Origin: Mycolicibacter heraklionensis
GTDB taxonomy: Bacteria > Actinomycetota > Actinomycetes > Mycobacteriales > Mycobacteriaceae
DNA length: 64,000 nucleotides
Assembly (NCBI RefSeq): GCF_001021505.1
Contig: NZ_LDPO01000022.1
Span: forward strand, 18,050 to 82,049
Direction: 5' to 3'
The notes below the pieces were generated by a model that searched no databases, was not told where the DNA came from, and saw nothing but the letters and a program-made list of their open reading frames with translations. A program made the translations under genes and the position numbers. Positions 50,600 through 59,023 of the stretch are shown here, piece after piece. Positions within the stretch are counted from its first letter, which is position 1. Each line of letters begins with the position of its first letter.

Positions 50600-51724
50600 G
50601 TGACGACGAGCATCAAGCGGATCGCGATCAGCACCGGTGGCGGTGACGCGCCCGGCCTCAACGCCGTCATCTACGCCGCCACCCTGGCCGGCCGCAGCCG
50701 GGGCTGGGACGTCGTCGGGATCCGGGACGGCTACAACGGCCTGCTGCTGGGCGACGACTACCCCGACGGCGGGCTGATCGAGCTGACCCGAAACCGGGTG
50801 CGCGGCATCATCCACCAGGGCGGCACCATCTTGGGCAGCACCAACCGCGGCAACCCGACCGCGTACCCGGTGCAGCAGCCCGATGGCAGCTGGAGCGAAC
50901 AGGACCGCACCGACGAGCTGTTGCAGCGCTTCGCGCAGCACGAGATCGACGCGTTGATCACCATCGGCGGCGACGGCTCCCTGGCGATCGGCAACCACCT
51001 GAACGAGGCGGGGCTGCGACTGGTCGGGGTGCCCAAGACCATCGACAATGATCTGGAGTGCACCGCGGCGACGTTCGGTTTCGACAGCGCCGTCGACTTC
51101 GCGTCGGAGTGCATCGACCGGTTGTTCTCCACCGCCACCTCGCACAGCCGGATCATCGTGGTGGAGGTGATGGGCCGCTACGCCGGCTGGATCGCGCTGC
51201 ACGCCGGGATGGCGTCCGGGGTGCACGCCATCTTGATCCCGGAGATTCCGTATCGGCTTGAGCCGGTGGCCGCGCTGATCAACGAACGCGCACAACGCGG
51301 TTCGACGTACTCCATCGTCTGCGTCGCCGAGGGCGCCAAGCCGGTGGGCGGCGAGCTCACCGTGGCAGGCAAGGCGGTGGGCCAAGCCGAACGTCTGGGC
51401 GGCGTGGGCGCCAAGGTCGCGGCCGAGCTCGAGGCGCTCACCGGGCGCGAGTCCCGTGCCGTGGTGCTCGGGCACCTGCTGCGCGGCGGGTCGCCGACGT
51501 CGGCGGACCGGCTGCTGGGTCTGCGGTTCGGCGCTGCCGCGGTGCGGGCCCTCGACGAGGGCCTTAGCGGGGTGATGGTGGCGCTCAACCCGCCGACGGT
51601 GGACTACGTGCCGCTGGCGCAGGCCACCCGCCGACAGAAAACCGTTCCGCTGGACTGCGATTCGATTCAGACCGCACGCGACCTGGGTATCAGATTCGGC
51701 GACGAAAGGCTCCGCGATGACTGA
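50600..51724 (+). CDS. pfkA: 6-phosphofructokinase
   Basis: A 374-aa group A phosphofructokinase: GGGDAPGLNAVI at the N-terminus, TIGGDGSLAIGN near residue 125, PKTIDNDLECT near 150, MGRYAGWIA near 195. Gly in GGDG fits ATP use, whereas Lys in PKTIDND is the residue found in PPi-type enzymes; this mixed pair is common in actinobacterial PFKs. It phosphorylates fructose 6-phosphate in glycolysis. Starts 2 nt after the dehydrogenase and overlaps the next gene by 8 bp. Confidence 0.9.
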   Translation: MTTSIKRIAISTGGGDAPGLNAVIYAATLAGRSRGWDVVGIRDGYNGLLLGDDYPDGGLIELTRNRVRGIIHQGGTILGSTNRGNPTAYPVQQPDGSWSEQDRTDELLQRFAQHEIDALITIGGDGSLAIGNHLNEAGLRLVGVPKTIDNDLECTAATFGFDSAVDFASECIDRLFSTATSHSRIIVVEVMGRYAGWIALHAGMASGVHAILIPEIPYRLEPVAALINERAQRGSTYSIVCVAEGAKPVGGELTVAGKAVGQAERLGGVGAKVAAELEALTGRESRAVVLGHLLRGGSPTSADRLLGLRFGAAAVRALDEGLSGVMVALNPPTVDYVPLAQATRRQKTVPLDCDSIQTARDLGIRFGDERLRDD

Positions 51725-52475
51725 GACGGCGCGGCGTCGCGGCGACTACGGCATCGACGGATCGTTTCACCGGGTGCCGCTCGGCGGGCAGCTCGCCGCC
51801 CTGGCGCTCGGGTGCGCTGCGCTTGCGGTTTACGGCGGCATTGCCCTGGACCGCGGTCCGCAGTGGGCGGGCGCGGCGGCACTGGTCCTCGACGCCGCCA
51901 TCCTGGCCCAGGTCGGGCTGTATTGGCACGCGACGCGGTCGGGCAAGTTCAAGGTCTGGGCCGACATTCTCGACGGGTTGCGGCTGCGCGGCGACGAGGT
52001 GGTGCTGGACATGGGCTGCGGGCGAGGCGCGGTGTTGTGCGCCGCGGCCCAGCGGCTGCCCGACGGCCGGGCGATCGGAGTCGACCTGTGGCAGGCCGAC
52101 CAGACCGACAACTCGGCTGATGCCACCCTGGCCAACGCCGCACTGGAGGGCGTCGCCGACCGGATCGAGGTGCGCACCGGCGACATGACCGCACTGCCGC
52201 TGCCCGACGCCAGTGTCGACGTGGTGGTATCCAACCTGGCGATCCACAACATCGGGTCCCGCGAGGGCCGCCGGCGCGCGTTGGCCGAGGCAGCCCGGGT
52301 GCTGCGGCCCGGAGGCCGGTTGGCCATCGCCGACCTGTGGGAGATTCGCAAGCACGCCGCCCAACTGCGTGAAATCGGTTGGCGTGACGTGACATGGCGC
52401 AACCTGGGCTGGCGAATGTGGTACGGCGGGCCGTGGGCGTCGACTCGGTTGGTCGCGGCGACAAAGCCGGGCTGA
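51717..52475 (+). CDS. Membrane-associated SAM-dependent methyltransferase
   Basis: A 252-aa protein. Two hydrophobic helices at residues 24-68 are followed by a class I methyltransferase domain: VLDMGCGRGAVL is motif I, and DVVVSNLAIHNI and LRPGGRLAIADLW are the later motifs. It likely methylates a lipophilic or membrane-bound substrate. The ATG lies inside the end of pfkA (8-bp overlap), so it is translationally coupled to the glycolytic gene, a curious pairing. Confidence 0.83.
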   Translation: MTETARRRGDYGIDGSFHRVPLGGQLAALALGCAALAVYGGIALDRGPQWAGAAALVLDAAILAQVGLYWHATRSGKFKVWADILDGLRLRGDEVVLDMGCGRGAVLCAAAQRLPDGRAIGVDLWQADQTDNSADATLANAALEGVADRIEVRTGDMTALPLPDASVDVVVSNLAIHNIGSREGRRRALAEAARVLRPGGRLAIADLWEIRKHAAQLREIGWRDVTWRNLGWRMWYGGPWASTRLVAATKPG

Positions 52476-52533
52476 GCGCCGGGCTCGTTCACGTCTGCCT
52501 CAGGCGTCACGCGTGGGCGGAGAGGTGTTCTCC

Positions 52534-52767
52534 GCCCGGCTCTGAGCGACAACCGACGTTATGTCAGGCCACGGCGGGGCCCGGGTGGGCAACTGTGCGG
52601 CGGCCAGCCAAACCCGGGTGCGTCGGGGAGCCAAACCCGGGTGCGTCGGCCAACCAAACCCGGGTGCGTCGGCCGACCAAACCCGGGTGCGTCGGCCGAC
52701 CAAACCCGTGTGCGTCGGCCAACCAGACCCGGGTTGACATAACCGACGTTGTCGCTCAGAGCCGGGC
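52534..52767. repeat. Intergenic element with 20-bp terminal inverted repeats
   Basis: The ends are GCCCGGCTCTGAGCGACAAC (52534-52553) and its perfect inverted copy (52748-52767); symmetry continues inward with GTTATGTCA (52558-52566) and its inverse at 52735-52743. The element is 234 bp, encodes no protein, and fills the 361-bp gap between the methyltransferase and the RES toxin genes. A shorter relative is at 39858-39932. It may be a mobile intergenic element or a long hairpin; no target-site duplication is evident. Confidence 0.7.
52608..52733. repeat. 23-bp tandem repeat (VNTR-like), five full copies plus a partial
   Basis: Copies of a 23-bp unit start at 52608, 52631, 52654, 52677, 52700 and 52723. 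The unit begins CCAAACCCGGGTGCGTCGG, with small changes at its 3' end; the last is partial and starts CCAGACCCGGG. Each contains the palindrome ACCCGGGT. Because 23 is not a multiple of three, frames stay open by chance but none looks coding. Copy number is likely to vary between strains. Confidence 0.85.
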
Positions 52768-52836
52768 ACACGCCCACATCCTCCCGGGCCGTGACAGGTG
52801 GGGCTGGTGCGGTCACGACCGCACCGGTGCGCGGGC

Positions 52837-53454
52837 TCAGTACGTGACGGTGAACCCTTGCCGCAGCACCAGATCCGCGGTCACGTCCAGGCGTTCGGCG
52901 AGGGGCCAGGACTCGACGGCGAATGCCGCGGCGTCGAAGAACGCATAGTTGACCGAGGTCTCCGGGGTGGTGCGTGAGCGGTAGACGATCGCGTCCGGGC
53001 ACTCGTCGGGCTCGGGCCACCAGCGCCGCACGGCGTCCGCCAGGTGTTGGCAGGTGGCCCACACCGCGTCGTGCTGGCCGGTGCTGATCTGGTCGTCGAC
53101 GCCGAGTGCGTCCAGGTTGCGTTCGGTGCGCAGATCGAGCACCCGTAGGTGCCTGGCGGCGGACAGTCGCACCAGGTGGTGGCGGGCGTGGTCGCCGGGG
53201 ATCATCAGACCGGTGAGCCGGTAGCGCTCCCGGAACGCGCCGACGAGATCGGTTGCCGCGTAACGGGTGCGGAACGTAGCCGACGGCGGATCGAAGCGGT
53301 AGCGCGGTTGGGCGAAACCGTCCCAGGTCCACTGGTCGGGATGCTGGGCGTCGAGGCGCCACAGCTGTGTCCCGGCGACGATCCGGCGGCGACGCAGCCC
53401 ACCGGGCCGGGCGTCGGGCAGCGGCGCCCGATAACCGGCGGGAAGCTCAGGCAC
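52837..53454 (-). CDS. RES-domain toxin (MbcT-like)
   Basis: A 205-aa protein with the RES fold pattern: RLDAQHPDQWTWDGFAQPRYRFDPPSATFRTRYAA at residues 33-67 (the conserved Arg and Tyr/Glu region) and AIVYRSRTTPETSVNYAFFD near residue 155. RES toxins degrade NAD+; MbcT of M. tuberculosis does this by phosphorolysis. Its start overlaps the upstream antitoxin gene by 8 bp, the usual arrangement for Xre-RES pairs. Confidence 0.85.
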   Translation of the reverse strand: MPELPAGYRAPLPDARPGGLRRRRIVAGTQLWRLDAQHPDQWTWDGFAQPRYRFDPPSATFRTRYAATDLVGAFRERYRLTGLMIPGDHARHHLVRLSAARHLRVLDLRTERNLDALGVDDQISTGQHDAVWATCQHLADAVRRWWPEPDECPDAIVYRSRTTPETSVNYAFFDAAAFAVESWPLAERLDVTADLVLRQGFTVTY

Positions 53455-53962
53455 CGAGCGAGGTCAGCAGTCGACGCGCAGCCGGCGCGGTCTCACCGCG
53501 GCGCAGCGCCTCGGCGATCGAGACACCGCCCAGTTCGTCATGAGTGAGCCGCATGATGCGGTCGGCGGCCAGCGGGTCGGCGGTGAACCTGCCCAGCAAC
53601 TCCAGGATCTCAGGCAGGTCGGGGCGCAGCCGGGCGTCGTCGAATTGCCAGGCCGGGAACCAGGTCTGGTTGCCCACGGCTGCGCCGATGAGCTTGCCGC
53701 GGCTGCGCAGCCGGTGCACCGCCTGCGGCGTGCCCAGCCGCAGGAGTTCCTGGACCTTCGGGGTGGGCAGGGCCCCGGCGACGAAGTCGTCGATGAGCGC
53801 GGCGCGACGCTGGTCGTTCAGCGCGTGAGCGGCGATGCGCTCTAACGTGCCCTGTGGCGCCGTGGGCGCTTCCAGCAGGGCGTCGAGGACATAGGCGAAC
53901 CCGGCGTCGGTGCGTGCGCGTTCGGCGACCTGACGGGCGATCGGTGCGACGGCGATGGGCAT
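53447..53962 (-). CDS. Xre/MbcA-type antitoxin
   Basis: A 171-aa protein preceding and overlapping a RES toxin gene. It contains a helical N-terminal region, a helix-turn-helix-like segment (VQELLRLGTPQAVHRLRSRGKLIGA), WFPAWQFDD, and a C-terminal MbcA/ParS toxin-binding region (TADPLAADRIM). It should neutralise the RES toxin and may bind the operon promoter. No clear palindrome was found right upstream. Confidence 0.8.
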   Translation of the reverse strand: MPIAVAPIARQVAERARTDAGFAYVLDALLEAPTAPQGTLERIAAHALNDQRRAALIDDFVAGALPTPKVQELLRLGTPQAVHRLRSRGKLIGAAVGNQTWFPAWQFDDARLRPDLPEILELLGRFTADPLAADRIMRLTHDELGGVSIAEALRRGETAPAARRLLTSLGA

Positions 53963-54010
53963 GCGATCGATACTACTCGCCGATGCCCGTTATTGAAACA
54001 ATCGAAACAG

Positions 54011-54871
54011 TTATCGGGAGTCGGGCCCGGCCCGGCGTGCCCGCCTGCGCCAGCCCAGCGCAACGGCCGCCAGTGCGACGATCGCGCCCAGCAACGGCCA
54101 GACGCCCAGCGCGTCGACCCGATCGGCCAACCAGGACTGCACCGCACCCGCCGCCGCGATCACCGGATCGTCGGCGTCGGCCCCGGCGAAGTACAACCGG
54201 ATCTCGTAGTAGCCGTAATAGCTGACATACAACCCCGTCAGCAGCACGATCACCCCGGCGATCCGGCCCACGTGCGGCAGCACCCGCCGCAGCGCCGAGG
54301 TCGCCGATGCCCCCATCAAAGCCACCGCCAGCGCCGCGACGCCGACGGTGATGCTCATGCCCGCGGCGTAGGCGATGAACGCCAGCGCGCCGGCCGACGC
54401 CGACCCCTGCCGGAACGTCGTGCTGATCACCGCCAGAAACGGTGCGATCGTGCAGGACAGTGACGCCACGGCGTAGCCGACGCCGTAGCCGTACATCGAC
54501 CCCAAGCGCGCCGTCGGCGTGCCGCCCGCTGTGCCGGGCAACAGCAGTGGGAACTCGCGGCCGGCCAACAGCCAGGCGCCCAGAGCCAGCAGTGCCACGC
54601 CGATCACCACGGTGGCGAACGGCAGATACTTCTGCGCCGACGCGATCAACGGCGAGACGGCCAGCCCGAAGATCCCGAACACCGTGAGGAATCCGGTCGC
54701 CATCACCACCGTCGCCGCCGCCGCCCGAGCCAGTGCGACCGGGCGTGAGGTGTCTCGGCTGGCGGCGACCACCAGACCCAGATAACCGGGCAGAAACGCG
54801 AACCCGCACGGGTTCAACGCCGCGACCAGCCCGGCGCCCAGGGCGAAACTGAGGGAGGCGGTGTCGATCAC
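54011..54871 (-). CDS. CcdA/DsbD-like membrane thiol-redox protein
   Basis: A 286-aa membrane protein with six or more helices. The two redox-active cysteines expected for CcdA are in ALNPCGFAFLPGY (near residue 21) and ASLSCTIAPFLAVI (near residue 138). It would pass reducing equivalents across the membrane to the thioredoxin-like protein encoded upstream. GTG 54871 overlaps that gene's stop (GTGA). The pair matches Rv2878c-Rv2877c of M. tuberculosis, reported targets of sigma-L there. Confidence 0.87.
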   Translation of the reverse strand: MIDTASLSFALGAGLVAALNPCGFAFLPGYLGLVVAASRDTSRPVALARAAAATVVMATGFLTVFGIFGLAVSPLIASAQKYLPFATVVIGVALLALGAWLLAGREFPLLLPGTAGGTPTARLGSMYGYGVGYAVASLSCTIAPFLAVISTTFRQGSASAGALAFIAYAAGMSITVGVAALAVALMGASATSALRRVLPHVGRIAGVIVLLTGLYVSYYGYYEIRLYFAGADADDPVIAAAGAVQSWLADRVDALGVWPLLGAIVALAAVALGWRRRARRAGPDSR

Positions 54872-55380
54872 GAACCCGTCAGGACCTGCAGGCGCCTGTT
54901 CAGCTCGTCTTCGGACAGCGAGCCCGTCACCACCTCGGCCCGTCCATCCGGCTTGATGAAGGCATAGGCGGGCTGGCGAGTCACCCCGAACCGGGCCCAC
55001 ACCGCGGCGTCGGTGTCGGCCAGCTCGGTGAATTCGTCGACGCCGTACCTGGCCGCGAACGCGCGCAACGCGTCCAGCCGGTCCTGCGCGCCCACCCCGA
55101 CGAACGTCACCTTGGGGTGGGTGGCGGCCAGCCGGGCGACCATCGGTGCATCCCGTTGGCAGAGCGGACACCACGGCGCCCAGAACCACAGCACGGCCGG
55201 CCTGCCGACCAGGCTCGCACCGGAAAACGGTCGGCCGTCGAGGGTTTGGGCGGCGAAATCGAGTTGAGTGTTCTCGGCCCGGGTCTGCGAACCGCAGCCG
55301 AAGATCAGCACCGCTATCGCAGCCACAGCCATGAGCAGTACGGCCGATCGGCGACGCCCAGAGGCCATGTCATGCGGCAT
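54868..55380 (-). CDS. Mpt53/DsbE-like extracytoplasmic thioredoxin-fold protein
   Basis: A 170-aa exported protein: hydrophobic signal (residues 11-28) ending at a Cys that could be lipidated (IFGC, not a perfect lipobox). The thioredoxin fold has active site WCPLC (APWCPLCQRDAP) near residue 72 and a cis-Pro in TRQPAYAF. Mpt53 of M. tuberculosis oxidises or isomerises disulfides of secreted proteins. It is coupled to the CcdA-like gene. I saw no convincing sigma-L promoter upstream here (only GGAACC with a poor -10). Confidence 0.87.
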   Translation of the reverse strand: MPHDMASGRRRSAVLLMAVAAIAVLIFGCGSQTRAENTQLDFAAQTLDGRPFSGASLVGRPAVLWFWAPWCPLCQRDAPMVARLAATHPKVTFVGVGAQDRLDALRAFAARYGVDEFTELADTDAAVWARFGVTRQPAYAFIKPDGRAEVVTGSLSEDELNRRLQVLTGS

Positions 55381-55424
55381 ACCGGCGAGTATGCCATCGC
55401 ATCCTGCGGAGCTAAGGTTCCGTC

Positions 55425-55862
55425 ATGGCACGCGGACGCCTGGAGCACACCGCCGACATTGCTGCGCCGCCGGACACCGTTGCGGCGTTTCTGGCCGACC
55501 TGGTCAACTACGAAGCCCTGCACCCGATGCTGGTGAACGTGCGGCGGATCCCCGGCGGCACCGACGGTGTCACCCGATACCTGGCCCCGCATCGCATGCG
55601 CCTGTACGGAATACCGATCCGGTTCACCTGCCGGGTGGACCTGCGAACTCCAGCGCCCGACGAGATCCGGACCCACACCCTGCAGCGGCCCGGTATCGAG
55701 ATGTGGTCCACCATGACGGTTCGCCCCCACGCCGACGGAACCAGACTGCACGAACAGGTCGACATCAGTGCTCCAAAGATGTTGATGAAGACCGTGCTGC
55801 GCGACGGCGGTAGCTCGCACGCCGCGATGTGGGATAACCTGCGTCGCTATTTCGAAGAGTGA
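55425..55862 (+). CDS. SRPBCC/polyketide-cyclase-like protein
   Basis: A 145-aa single START/SRPBCC domain (LEHTADIAAPPDTVAAFLADLVNYEALHPM opening, RDGGSSHAAMWDNLRRYFEE at the C-terminus). Probably binds a hydrophobic ligand. Divergent from the Mpt53-like gene by 44 bp. Its TGA overlaps a possible GTG start of the cyanase gene. Confidence 0.78.
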   Translation: MARGRLEHTADIAAPPDTVAAFLADLVNYEALHPMLVNVRRIPGGTDGVTRYLAPHRMRLYGIPIRFTCRVDLRTPAPDEIRTHTLQRPGIEMWSTMTVRPHADGTRLHEQVDISAPKMLMKTVLRDGGSSHAAMWDNLRRYFEE

Positions 55863-55885
55863 GCCAGGCGGGCATGCTGGAAACC

Positions 55886-56335
55886 ATGAACCGAAGCCAG
55901 ATCACCGAGCAGATCATCGCCGCCCGCCTCGCCAAGGGGCTGACCTGGCAGGAACTGGCCGACGCGATCGGCAAGCCGGTCGTGTGGACAACCTCGGCAC
56001 TGCTGGGCCAGCATCCGGTTCCCGCCGAGCTGGGCGCGATCCTGGCGGGCCTGCTGGGTCTGGACCCGGCGGTGGTGCCGGTGCTGGCCGCGGTACCGAT
56101 GCGCGGCGGACTCACCGCACCGCCCACCGACCCGACCATCTACCGGCTCTATGAGGCGGTCGGCGTATACGGCCCGGCGATCAAGGAACTGATCCACGAG
56201 CAGTTCGGCGACGGCATCATGAGCGCGATCAATTTCAGCATGGATGTCGAGCGCAAGCCGCATCCGGGCGGTGACCGGGTAGTGATCACCTTCGACGGTA
56301 AATTCCTTCCCTACGAATGGAATTCAGCGGACTGA
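55886..56335 (+). CDS. cynS: Cyanate hydratase (cyanase)
   Basis: About 149 aa from ATG 55886. The N-terminal helical domain resembles a DNA-binding fold, and the C-terminal domain forms the dimer active site. The three catalytic residues of the E. coli enzyme (Arg96, Glu99, Ser122) align at a constant offset of nine to Arg87, Glu90 (YRLYEAVGVYGPAIKELI) and Ser113 (GIMSAINFSM). It converts cyanate and bicarbonate to ammonia and CO2. A GTG at 55859, overlapping the upstream stop, would add nine residues and is the alternative start. No carbonic anhydrase or cyanate transporter gene is adjacent. Confidence 0.9.
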   Translation: MNRSQITEQIIAARLAKGLTWQELADAIGKPVVWTTSALLGQHPVPAELGAILAGLLGLDPAVVPVLAAVPMRGGLTAPPTDPTIYRLYEAVGVYGPAIKELIHEQFGDGIMSAINFSMDVERKPHPGGDRVVITFDGKFLPYEWNSAD

Positions 56336-56345
56336 GCGCCCGACG

Positions 56346-57398
56346 ATGGCCACACGTCGAGCCCGGGAAACCCAGCCGCTGACCGCCGATCTGGTGCTGT
56401 CCGGCGGGGGAGTGCGCTTCGTGGGGCTGGTCGGAGCGGTGGTCGCGCTGATGGACGCCGGCTACTCGGTGCAGCGCATCTCCGGAGTGTCCGGCGGCTC
56501 AGTGGTGGGCACGATCCTGGCGGCCGCCGCCCAGGGCGACCAGCTGACCGCGGCGCAGGTCAAAGACCTGGCACTGTCGGTACCGCTGCGCACCTGGCGC
56601 GACGCGGGGCCGATCCCACTGGTGGGGCCGGTGTGGGGATTCCTGCGCGACAGCGCCCTCTACCGCGGCGACGTCGCCCACGAGTGGATCCGCAGTGAGC
56701 TGGCGAACCTGGGGGTGCGCACCTGGGGTGACCTGACCTACGACGCCGACAACCTGCTGGCCGAGCGGCGCTACCGCGCCGTGGTCACCGCGGCCGACGT
56801 GACGACCGGGCAGCTGGTCCGCCTGCCGTGGGACTACCGGCGGGTGTACGGCCTCGATCCCGACGAGCAGTCCGTCGCCGACGCGGTGCGCGCGTCGATG
56901 GCCGTCCCGTTCTTCTACCGCCCGGTGACGCTGACCAGCGCCCGCGGGCTGCGCTCCACCCTGGTCGACGGCGGCGTGTTGTCGAACTTCCCGATCTACA
57001 CCTTCGACCGGCTCGACGGCCGGCCACCGCTGTGGCCCACGTTCGGCGTCACGGTGGTTCCGGAGGTGTCCGACGGCATCGACGCCATGGTTCCGGTGCT
57101 GCGGCCGCTGCGGCTGTTCGGACAATCACTGCTGCTGGAGAACCTGATCAGCACCATGTTGATCGGCCACGACCAGACCTACCTGAACCAGCCGTGGGTC
57201 AGTGTGCGGGCCATCAAGGTCAACTCCACCGATGTCAGCGTGCTGGACTTCGACATCTCCCGTGACCGGCTCGAAAAGCTCTACGACAACGGCTACACCG
57301 CGGCGAACGAGTTCCTGTCCACCTGGGACTGGCCGGCCTACCTGCAGCAGTTCCGGGCATCGCACTACCCAGGCAAGGGGCCAGCCGGAGCCGACTGA
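56346..57398 (+). CDS. Patatin-like phospholipase
   Basis: A 350-aa patatin-domain protein. The oxyanion loop is SGGGVRFVGL near residue 19, the nucleophile elbow GxSxG is GVSGGSVVG near residue 46, and the catalytic Asp is in LVDGGVLSNFP near residue 216. These give the Ser-Asp dyad of patatin lipases. No signal peptide, so it probably acts in the cytosol or at the membrane on acyl lipids. Starts 10 nt after the cyanase gene. Confidence 0.87.
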   Translation: MATRRARETQPLTADLVLSGGGVRFVGLVGAVVALMDAGYSVQRISGVSGGSVVGTILAAAAQGDQLTAAQVKDLALSVPLRTWRDAGPIPLVGPVWGFLRDSALYRGDVAHEWIRSELANLGVRTWGDLTYDADNLLAERRYRAVVTAADVTTGQLVRLPWDYRRVYGLDPDEQSVADAVRASMAVPFFYRPVTLTSARGLRSTLVDGGVLSNFPIYTFDRLDGRPPLWPTFGVTVVPEVSDGIDAMVPVLRPLRLFGQSLLLENLISTMLIGHDQTYLNQPWVSVRAIKVNSTDVSVLDFDISRDRLEKLYDNGYTAANEFLSTWDWPAYLQQFRASHYPGKGPAGAD

Positions 57399-57419
57399 CG
57401 CCGGGGTTTGTGCGGGGGC

Positions 57420-58253
57420 TCAGCTGCGGTGCTTGCCCAGCTCAGCGCTGGCGTCGCCGAGCCGCACCGTGATGTCGGTATTGCCGGAGGCCTCCAGCTG
57501 CTCGCGGCCGCGCAACCGATCCTGGATCTCGCGGGCGGCCCCGTTGATCCGCTCGATCTCGCCACGGAACACGTCCGGGCGGGTCTCTTTGCTGGCGTAG
57601 TGGAAGTAGCTGAGCAGACTGCGCAGCAGCTCCAGCTTCTGCTTCTCCCGCTTGGCCAGGTCGTGCGTCGTCATCAACTCCACGCGCCGCACCGGGGGCA
57701 GGTCTCCCCAGTCGAGGACCACCTTGTTCTCATACCGAGGTTGCTTGCCCCGCCGCCCGAACCAGCCCTTCGGCTCGTCGGGGCTGTCGGCGTAGCTGAT
57801 CGTCCCGGTGAACCTCGACTCGATGCCCTCGCCGAGCTCGGCCCGGTCGATCGCCGAGTCCCACACGGTGCGCCACTCCTGGTTCGGCGCCAGCACCGTC
57901 AGTTCTTCGGGCAGCTGCAGCGCGACCACGTCGGCGTAGCCGTCCGAGGCGGTTTCGTAGCGGGCCACCGTGGGGGGCTGGTCGAACGAAAACCGGATGT
58001 CATAGGCGGCGGTCTTGCCGAAGTTGCGGACCACCAGCTCGATGACATGCCAATCGGCGGCGTGCGGCTCCATGAACATCGCCACGTGCGGGCGGGTCTG
58101 CTCGGCGGCCAACCGGCGGTTGCGCTGCAGTTGACGGTTCAGATAGAGCAGTGCCAGCACGGTGATGCCGATGGCCAGCCACGCGGCCCACGCCAGCCAG
58201 GCATCCGCGCCCGCGTGCGCGACGTCGTACAAGCGGTCCTCAACTGATCCCAT
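57420..58253 (-). CDS. Conserved membrane-anchored hypothetical protein
   Basis: A 277-aa protein: one membrane helix (about residues 19-38), then a beta-rich region (residues 50-190) and a charged, probably coiled-coil C-terminus (about 195-275). I recognise no catalytic motif. Convergent with the patatin gene and 11 bp downstream of the glyoxalase II gene, so it may be co-transcribed with it. Confidence 0.7.
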   Translation of the reverse strand: MGSVEDRLYDVAHAGADAWLAWAAWLAIGITVLALLYLNRQLQRNRRLAAEQTRPHVAMFMEPHAADWHVIELVVRNFGKTAAYDIRFSFDQPPTVARYETASDGYADVVALQLPEELTVLAPNQEWRTVWDSAIDRAELGEGIESRFTGTISYADSPDEPKGWFGRRGKQPRYENKVVLDWGDLPPVRRVELMTTHDLAKREKQKLELLRSLLSYFHYASKETRPDVFRGEIERINGAAREIQDRLRGREQLEASGNTDITVRLGDASAELGKHRS

Positions 58254-58264
58254 CAGCTATCCCC

Positions 58265-59023
58265 TCATCCGCCCATCAGCATGCGCCACCGGTCCAGGCT
58301 TCCGGCGCTGAATACATAGTTGGACCGCTTGACTTCGGAAAGTGCCGCGCTCGTGTCGGCCGAATACCAGTGACCGGGGAACACCGTCGGGTCGCCCGGC
58401 AGTGCGGCCAACTGCTGCAGGCTGCGGTACATCTCGTCGGAGTCGCCGCCCGGGAAGTCGGTTCGGCCGCAGCCATCCAGGAACAACGTGTCGCCGGCGA
58501 CCAGCCGACCGTCCAGCAGGAAGCACTGGCTGCCCGGCGTGTGACCGGGCGTATGCAGCAGCTCGATGTCGATGTCGCCGACGCTGACCCTGTCGCCGTG
58601 ATCATGCGCGGTCAGGTCGGTCATCGGAATTTCAGTCACCCGCGAAACCCACTGCGCTTCATGGGTATTCACGTGCACCGGAACGCTGACTCGCTCCAGC
58701 AGCTCGGCGAGCCCTTTGAGCTCGAAGCCCATCATCTTGCCGCCGACGTGATCGGGGTGGTGATGGGTGACCAGCACGCCGGACAGGTGCATACCGTCGG
58801 CCTCGAGCGCGTCGAGCAGATCACCTGCGGCATAGGCCGGGTCGACCACCACGGCGTCGCCGGTCTGCCGGTCGCCGATCAGGTAGGCGAAGTTGCGCAT
58901 CTGGGCGGCCATCGGGTCGCCGGCCGCGAAATCGCGTCCGGAGAGCAGCTGGCGGAAATACAGCCGGTCGGATTCGGGCACGCCCTCCAGACTAAAGCAG
59001 TTACTTTCGGCAGCGTCTGTCAT
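58265..59023 (-). CDS. MBL-fold hydrolase, glyoxalase II-like
   Basis: A 252-aa metallo-beta-lactamase-fold protein. The zinc-binding THHHPDHVGG motif lies near residue 86; further ligands are in LHTPGHTPGSQCF, AGDTLF and FPGHW. It resembles hydroxyacylglutathione hydrolases, although mycobacteria use mycothiol rather than glutathione. It occupies the position of Rv0634c, just upstream of the tRNA/rpmG2/had cluster, supporting synteny. Confidence 0.87.
   Translation of the reverse strand: MTDAAESNCFSLEGVPESDRLYFRQLLSGRDFAAGDPMAAQMRNFAYLIGDRQTGDAVVVDPAYAAGDLLDALEADGMHLSGVLVTHHHPDHVGGKMMGFELKGLAELLERVSVPVHVNTHEAQWVSRVTEIPMTDLTAHDHGDRVSVGDIDIELLHTPGHTPGSQCFLLDGRLVAGDTLFLDGCGRTDFPGGDSDEMYRSLQQLAALPGDPTVFPGHWYSADTSAALSEVKRSNYVFSAGSLDRWRMLMGG

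Noticed and set aside
52608..52733. CRISPR array
   Set aside because: The 23-bp units are directly adjacent with no unique spacers, and no cas genes are present.
52559..53362. Long open frame through the tandem repeat and antisense-frame RES gene
   Set aside because: The repetitive GRRTRVWSADAPGFGRP-like peptide arises from the 23-bp repeat being open in several frames; no start site, and the RES gene in another frame is clearly real.
55381..55425. Sigma-L promoter for the mpt53-like gene
   Set aside because: GGAACC-N16-CGATGG has a near-match -35 but the -10 matches at only two of six positions.
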